This document shows, piece by piece, positions 18,115 to 32,526 of a stretch of DNA of 41,921 bases (within the stretch, counting starts at the first letter, position 1; each line of letters opens with the position of its first letter). The position numbers and the translations under genes are program-made. This DNA is from Paulinella micropora (Eukaryota; Cercozoa; Imbricatea; Euglyphida): the NCBI GenBank assembly GCA_009731375.1, contig BJOX01000052.1:1008054-1049974 (forward strand). Direction: 5' to 3'. Under the pieces are notes generated by a model. That model saw only the letters and a list, made by a program, of their open reading frames with translations, was not told the DNA's origin and did not search any database.

Positions 18115-20370
18115 AACCTCACTTCCGAGGCTGTAATAGAAAGGGAAGCCAGAACCCAAACAACTGACAAGCCAAAGGGGAAAACCGTTAAAAACTAAGT
18201 GATCCTTTGACACGAGTCAACTGACACGATGCGTTACGTTCGAAACCTGCACCAATGCCAAAACATACAACAAACAACAACCCGGGCCATAAGTGCAATT
18301 TTCCTTATCAGAAAGTTTAGCCATAAATTCCCTTGGGAAGTCAACCGTGCTAGGTGATGGGCACAGTGTCGGTCGGCCCGCAAAATACATAGTGGCATTG
18401 AGTGTCGTACGGCTTGTCGTTATTTGACTTTTATGCTTGGTCTGCCCCTCTCCTCAGGCTGTTGAGTGACGACTAAGTGCCAGAGTAGCTGTTCCGGTTA
18501 CATCTGAAGTCGCTAACAAAAATTAAACGGGGTTTGCTTTTGCTTTTCGTGAGCTTCACAAAAAGCCAAAGTTCTCACGTTTTTCTCGCTTTGATTTTCT
18601 TAGGGTTTTTGACACATTGAACATCCGAACCGTGAGAAAAGGGTGTTGACATTTTTCAAGTTTTGTTTAAGTTAGTTGGACTCTATGATTTGCCTCGTGC
18701 TCCGGGCCCCGCATGAACTCAGGCGTCCCGATACCTATCGACGAAGTCGAAGCTACTATACGGCTCCTCGCAATCATTCCACTGCACAGAGCAGATTCTA
18801 CTCTGTGGCTTACTACCGAAGGCACAAATACCGCCTTGGAGACGAAACTCAAATCTCTCCCCTGCCGCACCATCCGCGCTCAGTAGTCTAACACCACGAA
18901 ACGCTCAAGCCCCGTGGGACTTGGCTATTGTCATCCCGCCGACTGACCGTTCTGTGACCGTCGCGCGGGCTATGTTCTACCTTCGCAAGCAATTTGCCCT
19001 GCTCATGCAGGAAGACCGCATTGACTACGTCCCGCACCGTACCCTTCCACAAGAAACTGTCGATGAGTGTCACCAAATCCAATTTGAAGACAACTTAGTG
19101 TGGTTAGTCTTTGGCCTTCGCATGGAATGGAACTACAGTTACCCTTTTGTCGCTACTTCGCACGCTTCTTGCGTCGCTCCACCAAGCCAAGCTTGACATC
19201 GTTTTAGACGAGGTATCATCATCATCGGCGAACCCTTCGCATTGCACGTCTTCTAAAAAGACAGATAAGCAAAGTTCAAGGAGTAGCCACCCCCTTTCAC
19301 TCTCAAGTGGGTTTTACCCATCGTAATGGCTTCACCCGCCCCCGCCCAGCGCTTTTCCCACTTGAATCGTCATCGTCCCTAGAAACATTACGCCATGACC
19401 GGCGTGCTCATGTAAGTCCTTGATCGCCTCTTGTGCCTGCAGGTCAACGATTATTCTCACCGAACTTGAACCCCTCAGTGCCACCGTGGTTATATCGGCA
19501 CGGCATACACTTGGTGCTTCATTGGTTCATCTCGGCTATGTGATACCCGGCCACCTAATTCTCTACGGCTCGACATCGCCTCCTGATATCATAGCTCGCT
19601 ACTGCACCTCAATTGTCCCAGTCCCGCTGCAGATCATGGATATCCGGCCCCGGCTGATCATCATCCGCATCGCGCCAGTATAGACGCATCATTCTTCTAC
19701 TCTCCAATGGTTTAAGAGATTCACCCACCTCTCTTTTTCCTTTTGATATTTTTTTAAAAGTGAGACAACATGCTTCGTTCGTTAATTATAATCACTCATT
19801 CTGTACGCAACTCAACTCAACCGTTAGGTCTGGGGGGGGGGGAAGCTATCAGACTGAGCACCTTAACGACCGGCCAAAACCTTTACCGTTGATAAGTCAC
19901 TCTTTTTGACCGGTTCATCAGATTCTCCTCTGCACGACGTTTCGACTTCAGTAACTAGTTTTCGATTCCGTTCAGAAATGATTTCAAACGATCAGTTCAA
20001 AGTTCTTTTTAGCTATTCGCGGCCACTTTTCCCCATTCGCATGACCTTTTCCCCCGATTTCCCGTGAAACACGTTTTACTGTAAATTTTGTGGACAAAGA
20101 GAAGGATTCTCGGAAAAACACAATATCTAAATGTCTTTTCCGTTCCCAGTCATTTTCGCCTAGGCTTCCCAAATCAATTTGGGATTTTTAAGTCCACCAA
20201 TCCGACAATATCAGTTTTATGACTGTTAACTTGAAGACAAAAGACACTATCCGTTTGAGAACTGGAGACCTCACAATCTACGTTCGACACTTGATCGTAA
20301 GTTGCATCCAAGCCTGCCAAGAGTTCGAAATTACGTAAATAAACGAAGTGACCTCTCTACTATTTACTGG

Positions 20371-20452
<82 letters not shown>

Positions 20453-20499
20453 GATTCTATCTAGATTCTATCTAGATTCTATCTAGATTCTATCTATAT

Positions 20500-20539
<40 letters not shown>

Positions 20540-20558
20540 CCTATCTATCTACCTATCT
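20371..20558. repeat. TCTA microsatellite with 11-bp 'agattctatct' sub-repeat (unit 1)
   Basis: Long (tcta)n followed by four 'agattctatct' and one 'atattctatct' blocks, then more tcta/ccta. Equivalent tracts lie at 24001-24190 and 27631-27820; unit 4 has a contracted one at 31260-31336. Confidence 0.95.
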
Positions 20559-20596
20559 TCTACGTATTCGTCCCGTCTGGTGTTTTAAAATTTGGA

Positions 20597-21055
20597 TACA
20601 TACATACATACATACGTACATACATACGTACATACATACGTACATACACACATACATACATACGTACATACATACATACATACATACATATACATACATA
20701 TACATACATACTTACATACATACTTACATACATACATGCATACATACATACATACATATGTACATACGTACATACATGCATACATACATACTGTGTGTGT
20801 GGCGTGTCTAGTTGGTAGATGCATGCATACATACATACATGCATGCATACATACATACATACATACATACATACTACATACGTACATACATACATACATA
20901 CATACATACATACACACATATATATATACATACATACATACATACATACATACATACATACATACATAATGTACATACATACATACATACATGCATGCAT
21001 ACATACATAATGTACATACATACATACATACATACATACATACACACAATTATAT
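20597..21055. repeat. TACA microsatellite with interspersed GTAC/TGCA (unit 1)
   Basis: About 450 bp of (tacA)n with 'cgtac', 'atgcatgc' and 'tatata' variants. Equivalents lie at about 24230-24690, 27858-28320 and 31375-31835. All the long Tyr-Ile-His-Thr and Met-Tyr-Val-Cys frames come from these repeats and are not genes. Confidence 0.95.
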
Positions 21056-21090
21056 ATATATATATATGTAGGTGCCACTCACCACCGCAG

Positions 21091-21184
21091 CTCGCGGCCT
21101 CACTCCACCTACTCGTCCTTGGAGGAGGAGATACGGCGCAGCGGCCTTAGGAACACTGACTACTCCTCACTCGACGACGTCTGA
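21091..21184 (+). CDS. Candidate terminal exon inside each tandem unit
   Basis: After 'caccaccgcag' (a possible splice acceptor) an open frame reads SRPHSTYSSLEEEIRRSGLR then NTDYSSLDDV and stops at TGA 21184. The GC-rich codons and repeated tyrosine/acidic motifs (YSSLEEE, YSSLDDV) look like a cytoplasmic tail. Identical copies end at 24815, 28443 and 31960. No upstream exon is recognised, so this may be chance. Confidence 0.3.
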
Positions 21185-21750
21185 GATAGGGGGGAGAGGG
21201 GGGTGGGGGTGGAAAGAAGGGGAAGAAAGAAGAGGAAGGAGAAGAAGAGGCGGGAGCAGCAGCAGCAGCAGCAACAACAACAACAGGAGGAGGAGGAAAA
21301 TGGAAGAAAGCTATTGTGTTATCCTATCTACAGTCTCTTTTGGCATGGTTTTGCGAGTGGGCCCGTCATTGGTCTGTTTCATATTCCACGCTGCATTTCA
21401 AAGTCTATCATCCAATCTTATATAATCGATAATGACGAGCGTCAAAGTGACACACTTGTCTAACTTGGAACTCAATTTCCTCAATCAAGATGTTGAGATA
21501 CGAAAATGCCGTGGCAGAGCACTCACGGTTGGAAAGCTTGCTTGTTCTGAGCTCTCAAGCCATGGCCCTCAGCATATTCCCATGTTAGCACTGAAGTCGA
21601 TCGAGAGTGTTGAAGTTCAACGCTGGCGAATGTCGCCGTTTGAAGCTCGTTACTGTAACAGTTCAGTGATTGCTTAAAAAAGCTATTAATATTCAAAGTC
21701 AGCGTCTCAAGTACAATAAATACCCAGGTTGAAGGCTAACCTCAGTGTCC

Positions 21751-24000
21751 ACTTCCGAGGCTGTAGTAGAAAGGGAAGCCAGAACCCAAACAACTGACAA
21801 GCCAAAGGGGAAAACCGTTAAAAACTGAGTGACCCTTTGACACGAGTCAACTGACACGATGCGTTACGTTCGTAACCTGCACCAATGCCAAAACATACAC
21901 CAAACAACAACCCGGGCCATAAGTGCAATTTTTCTTATCAGAAAGTTTAGCCATAAATTCCCTTGGGAAGTCAACCGTGCTAGGTGATGGGCACAGTGTC
22001 GGTCGGCCCGCAAAATACATAGTGGCATTGAGTGTCGTCCGGCTTGTCGTTATTTGACTTTTATGCTTGGTCTGCCCCTCTCCTCAGGCTGTTGAGTGAC
22101 GACTAAGTGCCAGAGTAGCTGTTCCGGTTACATCTGAAGTCGCTAACAAAAATTAAACGGGGTTTGCTTTTGCTTTTCGTGAGCTTCACAAAAAGCCAAA
22201 GTTCTCACGTTTTTCTCGCTTTGATTTTCTTAGGGTTTTTGACACATTGAACATCCGAACCGTGAGAAAAGGGTGTTGACCTTTTTCAAGTTTTGTTTAA
22301 GTTAGTTGGACTCTATGATTTGCCTCGTGCTCCGGGCCCCGCATGAACTCAGGCGTCCCGATACCTATCGACGAAGTCGAAGCTACTATACGGCTCCTCG
22401 CAATCATTCCACTGCACAGAGCAGATTCTACTCTGTGGCTTACTACCGAAGGCACAAATACCGCCTTGGAGACGAAACTCAAATCTCTCCCCTGCCGCAC
22501 CATCCGCGCTCAGTAGTCTAACACCACGAAACGCTCAAGCCCCGTGGGACTTGGCTATTGTCATCCCGCCGACTGACCGTTCTGTGACCGTCGCGCGGGC
22601 TATGTTCTACCTTCGCAAGCAATTTGCCCTGCTCATGCAGGAAGACCGCATTGACTACGTCCCGCACCGTACCCTTCCACAAGAAACTGTCGATGAGTGT
22701 CACCAAATCCAATTTGAAGACAACTTAGTGTGGTTAGTCTTTGGCCTTCGCATGGAATGGAACTACAGTTACCCTTTTGTCGCTACTTCGCACGCTTCTT
22801 GCGTCGCTCCACCAAGCCAAGCTTGACATCGTTTTAGACGAGGTATCATCATCATCGGCGAACCCTTCGCATTGCACGTCTTCTAAAAAGACAGATAAGC
22901 AAAGTTCAAGGAGTAGCCACCCCCTTTCACTCTCAAGTGGGTTTTACCCATCGTAATGGCTTCACCCGCCCCCGCCCAGCGCTTTTCCCACTTGAATCGT
23001 CATCGTCCCTAGAAACATTACGCCATGACCGGCGTGCTCATGTAAGTCCTTGATCGCCTCTTGTGCCTGCAGGTCAACGATTATTCTCACCGAACTTGAA
23101 CCCCTCAGTGCCACCGTGGTTATATCGGCACGGCATACACTTGGTGCTTCATTGGTTCATCTCGGCTATGTGATACCCGGCCACCTAATTCTCTACGGCT
23201 CGACATCGCCTCCTGATATCATAGCTCGCTACTGCACCTCAATTGTCCCAGTCCCGCTGCAGATCATGGATATCCGGCCCCGGCTGATCATCATCCGCAT
23301 CGCGCCAGTATAGACGCATCATTCTTCTACTCTCCAATGGTTTAAGAGATTCACCCACCTCTCTTTTTCCTTTTGATATTTTTTTAAAAGTGAGACAACA
23401 TGCTTCGTTCGTTAATTATAATCACTCATTCTGTACGCAACTCAACTCAACCGTTAGGTCTGGGGGGGGGGGAAGCTATCAGACTGAGCACCTTAACGAC
23501 CGGCCAAAACCTTTACCGTTGATAAGTCACTCTTTTTGACCGGTTCATCAGATTCTCCTCTGCACGACGTTTCGACTTCAGTAACTAGTTTTCGATTCCG
23601 TTCAGAAATGATTTCAAACGATCAGTTCAAAGTTCTTTTTAGCTATTCGCGGCCACTTTTCCCCATTCGCATGACCTTTTCCCCCGATTTCCCGTGAAAC
23701 ACGTTTTACTGTAAATTTTGTGGACAAAGAGAAGGATTCTCGGAAAAACACAATATCTAAATGTCTTTTCCGTTCCCAGTCATTTTCGCCTAGGCTTCCC
23801 AAATCAATTTGGGATTTTTAAGTCCACCAATCCGACAATATCAGTTTTATGACTGTTAACTTGAAGACAAAAGACACTATCCGTTTGAGAACTGGAGACC
23901 TCACAATCTACGTTCGACACTTGATCGTAAGTTGCATCCAAGCCTGCCAAGAGTTCGAAATTACGTAAATAAACGAAGTGACCTCTCTACTATTTACTGG

Positions 24001-24071
<71 letters not shown>

Positions 24072-24128
24072 ATTCTATCTAGATTCTATCTAGATTCTAT
24101 CTAGATTCTATCTAGATTCTATCTATAT

Positions 24129-24172
<44 letters not shown>

Positions 24173-25381
24173 CCTATCTATCTACCTATCTTCTACGTAT
24201 TCGTCCCGTCTGGTGTTTTAAAATTTGGATACATACATACATACATACGTACATACATACGTACATACATACGTACATACACACATACATACATACGTAC
24301 ATACATACATACATACATACATATACATACATATACATACATACTTACATACATACTTACATACATACATGCATACATACATACATACATACATACATAC
24401 GTACATACATGCATACATACATACTGTGTGTGTGGCGTGTCTAGTTGGTAGATGCATGCATACATACATGCATACATACATACATGCATGCATACATACA
24501 TACATACATACATACTACATACGTACATACATACATACATACATACATACACACATATATATATACATACATACATACATACATACATACATACATAATG
24601 TACATACATACATACATACATGCATGCATACATACATAATGTACATACATACATACATACATACATACATACATACACACAATTATATATATATATATGT
24701 AGGTGCCACTCACCACCGCAGCTCGCGGCCTCACTCCACCTACTCGTCCTTGGAGGAGGAGATACGGCGCAGCGGCCTTAGGAACACTGACTACTCCTCA
24801 CTCGACGACGTCTGAGATAGGGGGGAGAGGGGGGTGGGGGTGGAAAGAAGGGGAAGAAAGAAGAGGAAGGAGAAGAAGAGGCGGGAGCAGCAGCAGCAGC
24901 AGCAACAACAACAACAGGAGGAGGAGGAAAATGGAAGAAAGCTATTGTGTTATCCTATCTACAGTCTCTTTTGGCATGGTTTTGCGAGTGGGCCCGTCAT
25001 TGGTCTGTTTCATATTCCACGCTGCATTTCAAAGTCTATCATCCAATCTTATATAATCGATAATGACGAGCGTCAAAGTGACACACTTGTCTAACTTGGA
25101 ACTCAATTTCCTCAATCAAGATGTTGAGATACGAAAATGCCGTGGCAGAGCACTCACGGTTGGAAAGCTTGCTTGTTCTGAGCTCTCAAGCCATGGCCCT
25201 CAGCATATTCCCATGTTAGCACTGAAGTCGATCGAGAGTGTTGAAGTTCAACGCTGGCGAATGTCGCCGTTTGAAGCTCGTTACTGTAACAGTTCAGTGA
25301 TTGCTTAAAAAAGCTATTAATATTCAAAGTCAGCGTCTCAAGTACAATAAATACCCAGGTTGAAGGCTAACCTCAGTGTCC
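21751..25381 (+). repeat. Tandem unit 2 (variant B), 3,631 bp
   Basis: Second complete unit. Diagnostic sites read 'catacaccaaac', 'tttttcttatc', 'gtcgtccgg' and 'gaccttttt', the B state. The TCTA tract has an additional 'atattctatct' block at its start compared with units 1 and 3. The TACA part matches units 3 and 4 rather than unit 1. Confidence 0.95.
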
Positions 25382-27631
25382 ACTTCCGAGGCTGTAGTAG
25401 AAAGGGAAGCCAGAACCCAAACAACTGACAAGCCAAAGGGGAAAACCGTTAAAAACTGAGTGACCCTTTGACACGAGTCAACTGACACGATGCGTTACGT
25501 TCGTAACCTGCACCAATGCCAAAACATACAACAAACAACAACCCGGACCATAAGTGCAATTTTCCTTATCAAAAAGTTTAGCCATAAATTCCCTTGGGAA
25601 GTCAACCGTGCTAGGTGATGGGCACAGTGTCGGTCGGCCCGCAAAATACATAGTGGCATTGAGTGTCGTACGGCTTGTCGTTATTTGACTTTTATGCTTG
25701 GTCTGCCCCTCTCCTCAGGCTGTTGAGTGACGACTAAGTGCCAGAGTAGCTGTTCCGGTTACATCTGAAGTCGCTAACAAAAATTAAACGGGGTTTGCTT
25801 TTGCTTTTCGTGAGCTTCACAAAAAGCCAAAGTTCTCACGTTTTTCTCGCTTTGATTTTCTTAGGGTTTTTGACACATTGAACATCCGAACCGTGAGAAA
25901 AGGGTGTTGACATTTTTCAAGTTTTGTTTAAGTTAGTTGGACTCTATGATTTGCCTCGTGCTCCGGGCCCCGCATGAACTCAGGCGTCCCGATACCTATC
26001 GACGAAGTCGAAGCTACTATACGGCTCCTCGCAATCATTCCACTGCACAGAGCAGATTCTACTCTGTGGCTTACTACCGAAGGCACAAATACCGCCTTGG
26101 AGACGAAACTCAAATCTCTCCCCTGCCGCACCATCCGCGCTCAGTAGTCTAACACCACGAAACGCTCAAGCCCCGTGGGACTTGGCTATTGTCATCCCGC
26201 CGACTGACCGTTCTGTGACCGTCGCGCGGGCTATGTTCTACCTTCGCAAGCAATTTGCCCTGCTCATGCAGGAAGACCGCATTGACTACGTCCCGCACCG
26301 TACCCTTCCACAAGAAACTGTCGATGAGTGTCACCAAATCCAATTTGAAGACAACTTAGTGTGGTTAGTCTTTGGCCTTCGCATGGAATGGAACTACAGT
26401 TACCCTTTTGTCGCTACTTCGCACGCTTCTTGCGTCGCTCCACCAAGCCAAGCTTGACATCGTTTTAGACGAGGTATCATCATCATCGGCGAACCCTTCG
26501 CATTGCACGTCTTCTAAAAAGACAGATAAGCAAAGTTCAAGGAGTAGCCACCCCCTTTCACTCTCAAGTGGGTTTTACCCATCGTAATGGCTTCACCCGC
26601 CCCCGCCCAGCGCTTTTCCCACTTGAATCGTCATCGTCCCTAGAAACATTACGCCATGACCGGCGTGCTCATGTAAGTCCTTGATCGCCTCTTGTGCCTG
26701 CAGGTCAACGATTATTCTCACCGAACTTGAACCCCTCAGTGCCACCGTGGTTATATCGGCACGGCATACACTTGGTGCTTCATTGGTTCATCTCGGCTAT
26801 GTGATACCCGGCCACCTAATTCTCTACGGCTCGACATCGCCTCCTGATATCATAGCTCGCTACTGCACCTCAATTGTCCCAGTCCCGCTGCAGATCATGG
26901 ATATCCGGCCCCGGCTGATCATCATCCGCATCGCGCCAGTATAGACGCATCATTCTTCTACTCTCCAATGGTTTAAGAGATTCACCCACCTCTCTTTTTC
27001 CTTTTGATATTTTTTTAAAAGTGAGACAACATGCTTCGTTCGTTAATTATAATCACTCATTCTGTACGCAACTCAACTCAACCGTTAGGTCTGGGGGGGG
27101 GGGAAGCTATCAGACTGAGCACCTTAACGACCGGCCAAAACCTTTACCGTTGATAAGTCACTCTTTTTGACCGGTTCATCAGATTCTCCTCTGCACGACG
27201 TTTCGACTTCAGTAACTAGTTTTCGATTCCGTTCAGAAATGATTTCAAACGATCAGTTCAAAGTTCTTTTTAGCTATTCGCGGCCACTTTTCCCCATTCG
27301 CATGACCTTTTCCCCCGATTTCCCGTGAAACACGTTTTACTGTAAATTTTGTGGACAAAGAGAAGGATTCTCGGAAAAACACAATATCTAAATGTCTTTT
27401 CCGTTCCCAGTCATTTTCGCCTAGGCTTCCCAAATCAATTTGGGATTTTTAAGTCCACCAATCCGACAATATCAGTTTTATGACTGTTAACTTGAAGACA
27501 AAAGACACTATCCGTTTGAGAACTGGAGACCTCACAATCTACGTTCGACACTTGATCGTAAGTTGCATCCAAGCCTGCCAAGAGTTCGAAATTACGTAAA
27601 TAAACGAAGTGACCTCTCTACTATTTACTGG

Positions 27632-27713
<82 letters not shown>

Positions 27714-27760
27714 GATTCTATCTAGATTCTATCTAGATTCTATCTAGATTCTATCTATAT

Positions 27761-27800
<40 letters not shown>

Positions 27801-29009
27801 CCTATCTATCTACCTATCTTCTACGTATTCGTCCCGTCTGGTGTTTTAAAATTTGGATACATACATACATACATACGTACATACATACGTACATACATAC
27901 GTACATACACACATACATACATACGTACATACATACATACATACATACATATACATACATATACATACATACTTACATACATACTTACATACATACATGC
28001 ATACATACATACATACATACATACATACGTACATACATGCATACATACATACTGTGTGTGTGGCGTGTCTAGTTGGTAGATGCATGCATACATACATGCA
28101 TACATACATACATGCATGCATACATACATACATACATACATACTACATACGTACATACATACATACATACATACATACACACATATATATATACATACAT
28201 ACATACATACATACATACATACATAATGTACATACATACATACATACATGCATGCATACATACATAATGTACATACATACATACATACATACATACATAC
28301 ATACACACAATTATATATATATATATGTAGGTGCCACTCACCACCGCAGCTCGCGGCCTCACTCCACCTACTCGTCCTTGGAGGAGGAGATACGGCGCAG
28401 CGGCCTTAGGAACACTGACTACTCCTCACTCGACGACGTCTGAGATAGGGGGGAGAGGGGGGTGGGGGTGGAAAGAAGGGGAAGAAAGAAGAGGAAGGAG
28501 AAGAAGAGGCGGGAGCAGCAGCAGCAGCAGCAACAACAACAACAGGAGGAGGAGGAAAATGGAAGAAAGCTATTGTGTTATCCTATCTACAGTCTCTTTT
28601 GGCATGGTTTTGCGAGTGGGCCCGTCATTGGTCTGTTTCATATTCCACGCTGCATTTCAAAGTCTATCATCCAATCTTATATAATCGATAATGACGAGCG
28701 TCAAAGTGACACACTTGTCTAACTTGGAACTCAATTTCCTCAATCAAGATGTTGAGATACGAAAATGCCGTGGCAGAGCACTCACGGTTGGAAAGCTTGC
28801 TTGTTCTGAGCTCTCAAGCCATGGCCCTCAGCATATTCCCATGTTAGCACTGAAGTCGATCGAGAGTGTTGAAGTTCAACGCTGGCGAATGTCGCCGTTT
28901 GAAGCTCGTTACTGTAACAGTTCAGTGATTGCTTAAAAAAGCTATTAATATTCAAAGTCAGCGTCTCAAGTACAATAAATACCCAGGTTGAAGGCTAACC
29001 TCAGTGTCC
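25382..29009 (+). repeat. Tandem unit 3 (variant A), 3,628 bp
   Basis: Third complete unit, with the A state at all four diagnostic sites and the same TCTA block order as unit 1. Private changes are 'acccggaccat' and 'caaaaagtttag'. Confidence 0.95.
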
Positions 29010-31259
29010 ACTTCCGAGGCTGTAGTAGAAAGGGAAGCCAGAACCCAAACAACTGACAAGCCAAAGGGGAAAACCGTTAAAAACTGAGTGACCCTTTGAC
29101 ACGAGTCAACTGACACGATGCGTTACGTTCGTAACCTGCACCAATGCCAAAACATACACCAAACAACAACCCGGGCCATAAGTGCAATTTTTCTTATCAG
29201 AAAGTTTAGCCATAAATTCCCTTGGGAAGTCAACCGTGCTAGGTGATGGGCACAGTGTCGGTCGGCCCGCAAAATACATAGTGGCATTGAGTGTCGTCCG
29301 GCTTGTCGTTATTTGACTTTTATGCTTGGTCTGCCCCTCTCCTCAGGCTGTTGAGTGACGACTAAGTGCCAGAGTAGCTGTTCCGGTTACATCTGAAGTC
29401 GCTAACAAAAATTAAACGGGGTTTGCTTTTGCTTTTCGTGAGCTTCACAAAAAGCCAAAGTTCTCACGTTTTTCTCGCTTTGATTTTCTTAGGGTTTTTG
29501 ACACATTGAACATCCGAACCGTGAGAAAAGGGTGTTGACCTTTTTCAAGTTTTGTTTAAGTTAGTTGGACTCTATGATTTGCCTCGTGCTCCGGGCCCCG
29601 CATGAACTCAGGCGTCCCGATACCTATCGACGAAGTCGAAGCTACTATACGGCTCCTCGCAATCATTCCACTGCACAGAGCAGATTCTACTCTGTGGCTT
29701 ACTACCGAAGGCACAAATACCGCCTTGGAGACGAAACTCAAATCTCTCCCCTGCAGCACCATCCGCGCTCAGTAGTCTAACACCACGAAACGCTCAAGCC
29801 CCGTGGGACTTGGCTATTGTCATCCCGCCGACTGACCGTTCTGTGACCGTCGCGCGGGCTATGTTCTACCTTCGCAAGCAATTTGCCCTGCTCATGCAGG
29901 AAGACCGCATTGACTACGTCCCGCACCGTACCCTTCCACAAGAAACTGTCGATGAGTGTCACCAAATCCAATTTGAAGACAACTTAGTGTGGTTAGTCTT
30001 TGGCCTTCGCATGGAATGGAACTACAGTTACCCTTTTGTCGCTACTTCGCACGCTTCTTGCGTCGCTCCACCAAGCCAAGCTTGACATCGTTTTAGACGA
30101 GGTATCATCATCATCGGCGAACCCTTCGCATTGCACGTCTTCTAAAAAGACAGATAAGCAAAGTTCAAGGAGTAGCCACCCCCTTTCACTCTCAAGTGGG
30201 TTTTACCCATCGTAATGGCTTCACCCGCCCCCGCCCAGCGCTTTTCCCACTTGAATCGTCATCGTCCCTAGAAACATTACGCCATGACCGGCGTGCTCAT
30301 GTAAGTCCTTGATCGCCTCTTGTGCCTGCAGGTCAACGATTATTCTCACCGAACTTGAACCCCTCAGTGCCACCGTGGTTATATCGGCACGGCATACACT
30401 TGGTGCTTCATTGGTTCATCTCGGCTATGTGATACCCGGCCACCTAATTCTCTACGGCTCGACATCGCCTCCTGATATCATAGCTCGCTACTGCACCTCA
30501 ATTGTCCCAGTCCCGCTGCAGATCATGGATATCCGGCCCCGGCTGATCATCATCCGCATCGCGCCAGTATAGACGCATCATTCTTCTACTCTCCAATGGT
30601 TTAAGAGATTCACCCACCTCTCTTTTTCCTTTTGATATTTTTTTAAAAGTGAGACAACATGCTTCGTTCGTTAATTATAATCACTCATTCTGTACGCAAC
30701 TCAACTCAACCGTTAGGTCTGGGGGGGGGGGAAGCTATCAGACTGAGCACCTTAACGACCGGCCAAAACCTTTACCGTTGATAAGTCACTCTTTTTGACC
30801 GGTTCATCAGATTCTCCTCTGCACGACGTTTCGACTTCAGTAACTAGTTTTCGATTCCGTTCAGAAATGATTTCAAACGATCAGTTCAAAGTTCTTTTTA
30901 GCTATTCGCGGCCACTTTTCCCCATTCGCATGACCTTTTCCCCCGATTTCCCGTGAAACACGTTTTACTGTAAATTTTGTGGACAAAGAGAAGGATTCTC
31001 GGAAAAACACAATATCTAAATGTCTTTTCCGTTCCCAGTCATTTTCGCCTAGGCTTCCCAAATCAATTTGGGATTTTTAAGTCCACCAATCCGACAATAT
31101 CAGTTTTATGACTGTTAACTTGAAGACAAAAGACACTATCCGTTTGAGAACTGGAGACCTCACAATCTACGTTCGACACTTGATCGTAAGTTGCATCCAA
31201 GCCTGCCAAGAGTTCGAAATTACGTAAATAAACGAAGTGACCTCTCTACTATTTACTGG

Positions 31260-31317
<58 letters not shown>

Positions 31318-32526
31318 CCTATCTATCTACCTATCTTCTACGTATTCGTCCCGTCTGGTGTTTTAAAATTTGGATACATACATACATACATACGTACATA
31401 CATACGTACATACATACGTACATACACACATACATACATACGTACATACATACATACATACATACATATACATACATATACATACATACTTACATACATA
31501 CTTACATACATACATGCATACATACATACATACATACATACATACGTACATACATGCATACATACATACTGTGTGTGTGGCGTGTCTAGTTGGTAGATGC
31601 ATGCATACATACATGCATACATACATACATGCATGCATACATACATACATACATACATACTACATACGTACATACATACATACATACATACATACACACA
31701 TATATATATACATACATACATACATACATACATACATACATAATGTACATACATACATACATACATGCATGCATACATACATAATGTACATACATACATA
31801 CATACATACATACATACATACACACAATTATATATATATATATGTAGGTGCCACTCACCACCGCAGCTCGCGGCCTCACTCCACCTACTCGTCCTTGGAG
31901 GAGGAGATACGGCGCAGCGGCCTTAGGAACACTGACTACTCCTCACTCGACGACGTCTGAGATAGGGGGGAGAGGGGGGTGGGGGTGGAAAGAAGGGGAA
32001 GAAAGAAGAGGAAGGAGAAGAAGAGGCGGGAGCAGCAGCAGCAGCAGCAACAACAACAACAGGAGGAGGAGGAAAATGGAAGAAAGCTATTGTGTTATCC
32101 TATCTACAGTCTCTTTTGGCATGGTTTTGCGAGTGGGCCCGTCATTGGTCTGTTTCATATTCCACGCTGCATTTCAAAGTCTATCATCCAATCTTATATA
32201 ATCGATAATGACGAGCGTCAAAGTGACACACTTGTCTAACTTGGAACTCAATTTCCTCAATCAAGATGTTGAGATACGAAAATGCCGTGGCAGAGCACTC
32301 ACGGTTGGAAAGCTTGCTTGTTCTGAGCTCTCAAGCCATGGCCCTCAGCATATTCCCATGTTAGCACTGAAGTCGATCGAGAGTGTTGAAGTTCAACGCT
32401 GGCGAATGTCGCCGTTTGAAGCTCGTTACTGTAACAGTTCAGTGATTGCTTAAAAAAGCTATTAATATTCAAAGTCAGCGTCTCAAGTACAATAAATACC
32501 CAGGTTGAAGGCTAACCTCAGTGTCC
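29010..32526 (+). repeat. Tandem unit 4 (variant B), 3,517 bp
   Basis: Fourth unit, B state at all four sites. It is 111-114 bp shorter because the TCTA tract is contracted and lacks the 'agattctatct' blocks. Private change 'ccctgcagcacc'. Confidence 0.95.

Larger units (their letters stand above)
18121..21750 (+). repeat. Tandem unit 1 (variant A), 3,630 bp
   Basis: First of five head-to-tail units, starting 'acttccgaggctgta'. It carries 'catacaacaaac', 'ttttccttatc', 'gtcgtacgg' and 'gacattttt' at the four diagnostic sites. It has private changes near its left edge ('ctgtaatag', 'actaagtgatcc', 'cgttcgaaacc'), as expected for an edge copy. Short frames repeat in every unit (for example MAIVIPPTDRSVTVARAMFY at 18921) with no recognisable domain. 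A short Tyr/acidic-ended frame at 21091-21184 could be a terminal exon (see separate entry). Confidence 0.95.

Noticed and set aside
20597-21055. CRISPR-like regular repeats
   Set aside because: Units are 4-bp microsatellites without unique spacers, in eukaryotic DNA.
20560-21150. Long frames of Tyr-Ile-His-Thr or Met-Tyr-Val-Cys repeats, also in the other units and at 40239-40559
   Set aside because: They are translations of TACA/CATA microsatellites present in several frames and both strands; no gene evidence.
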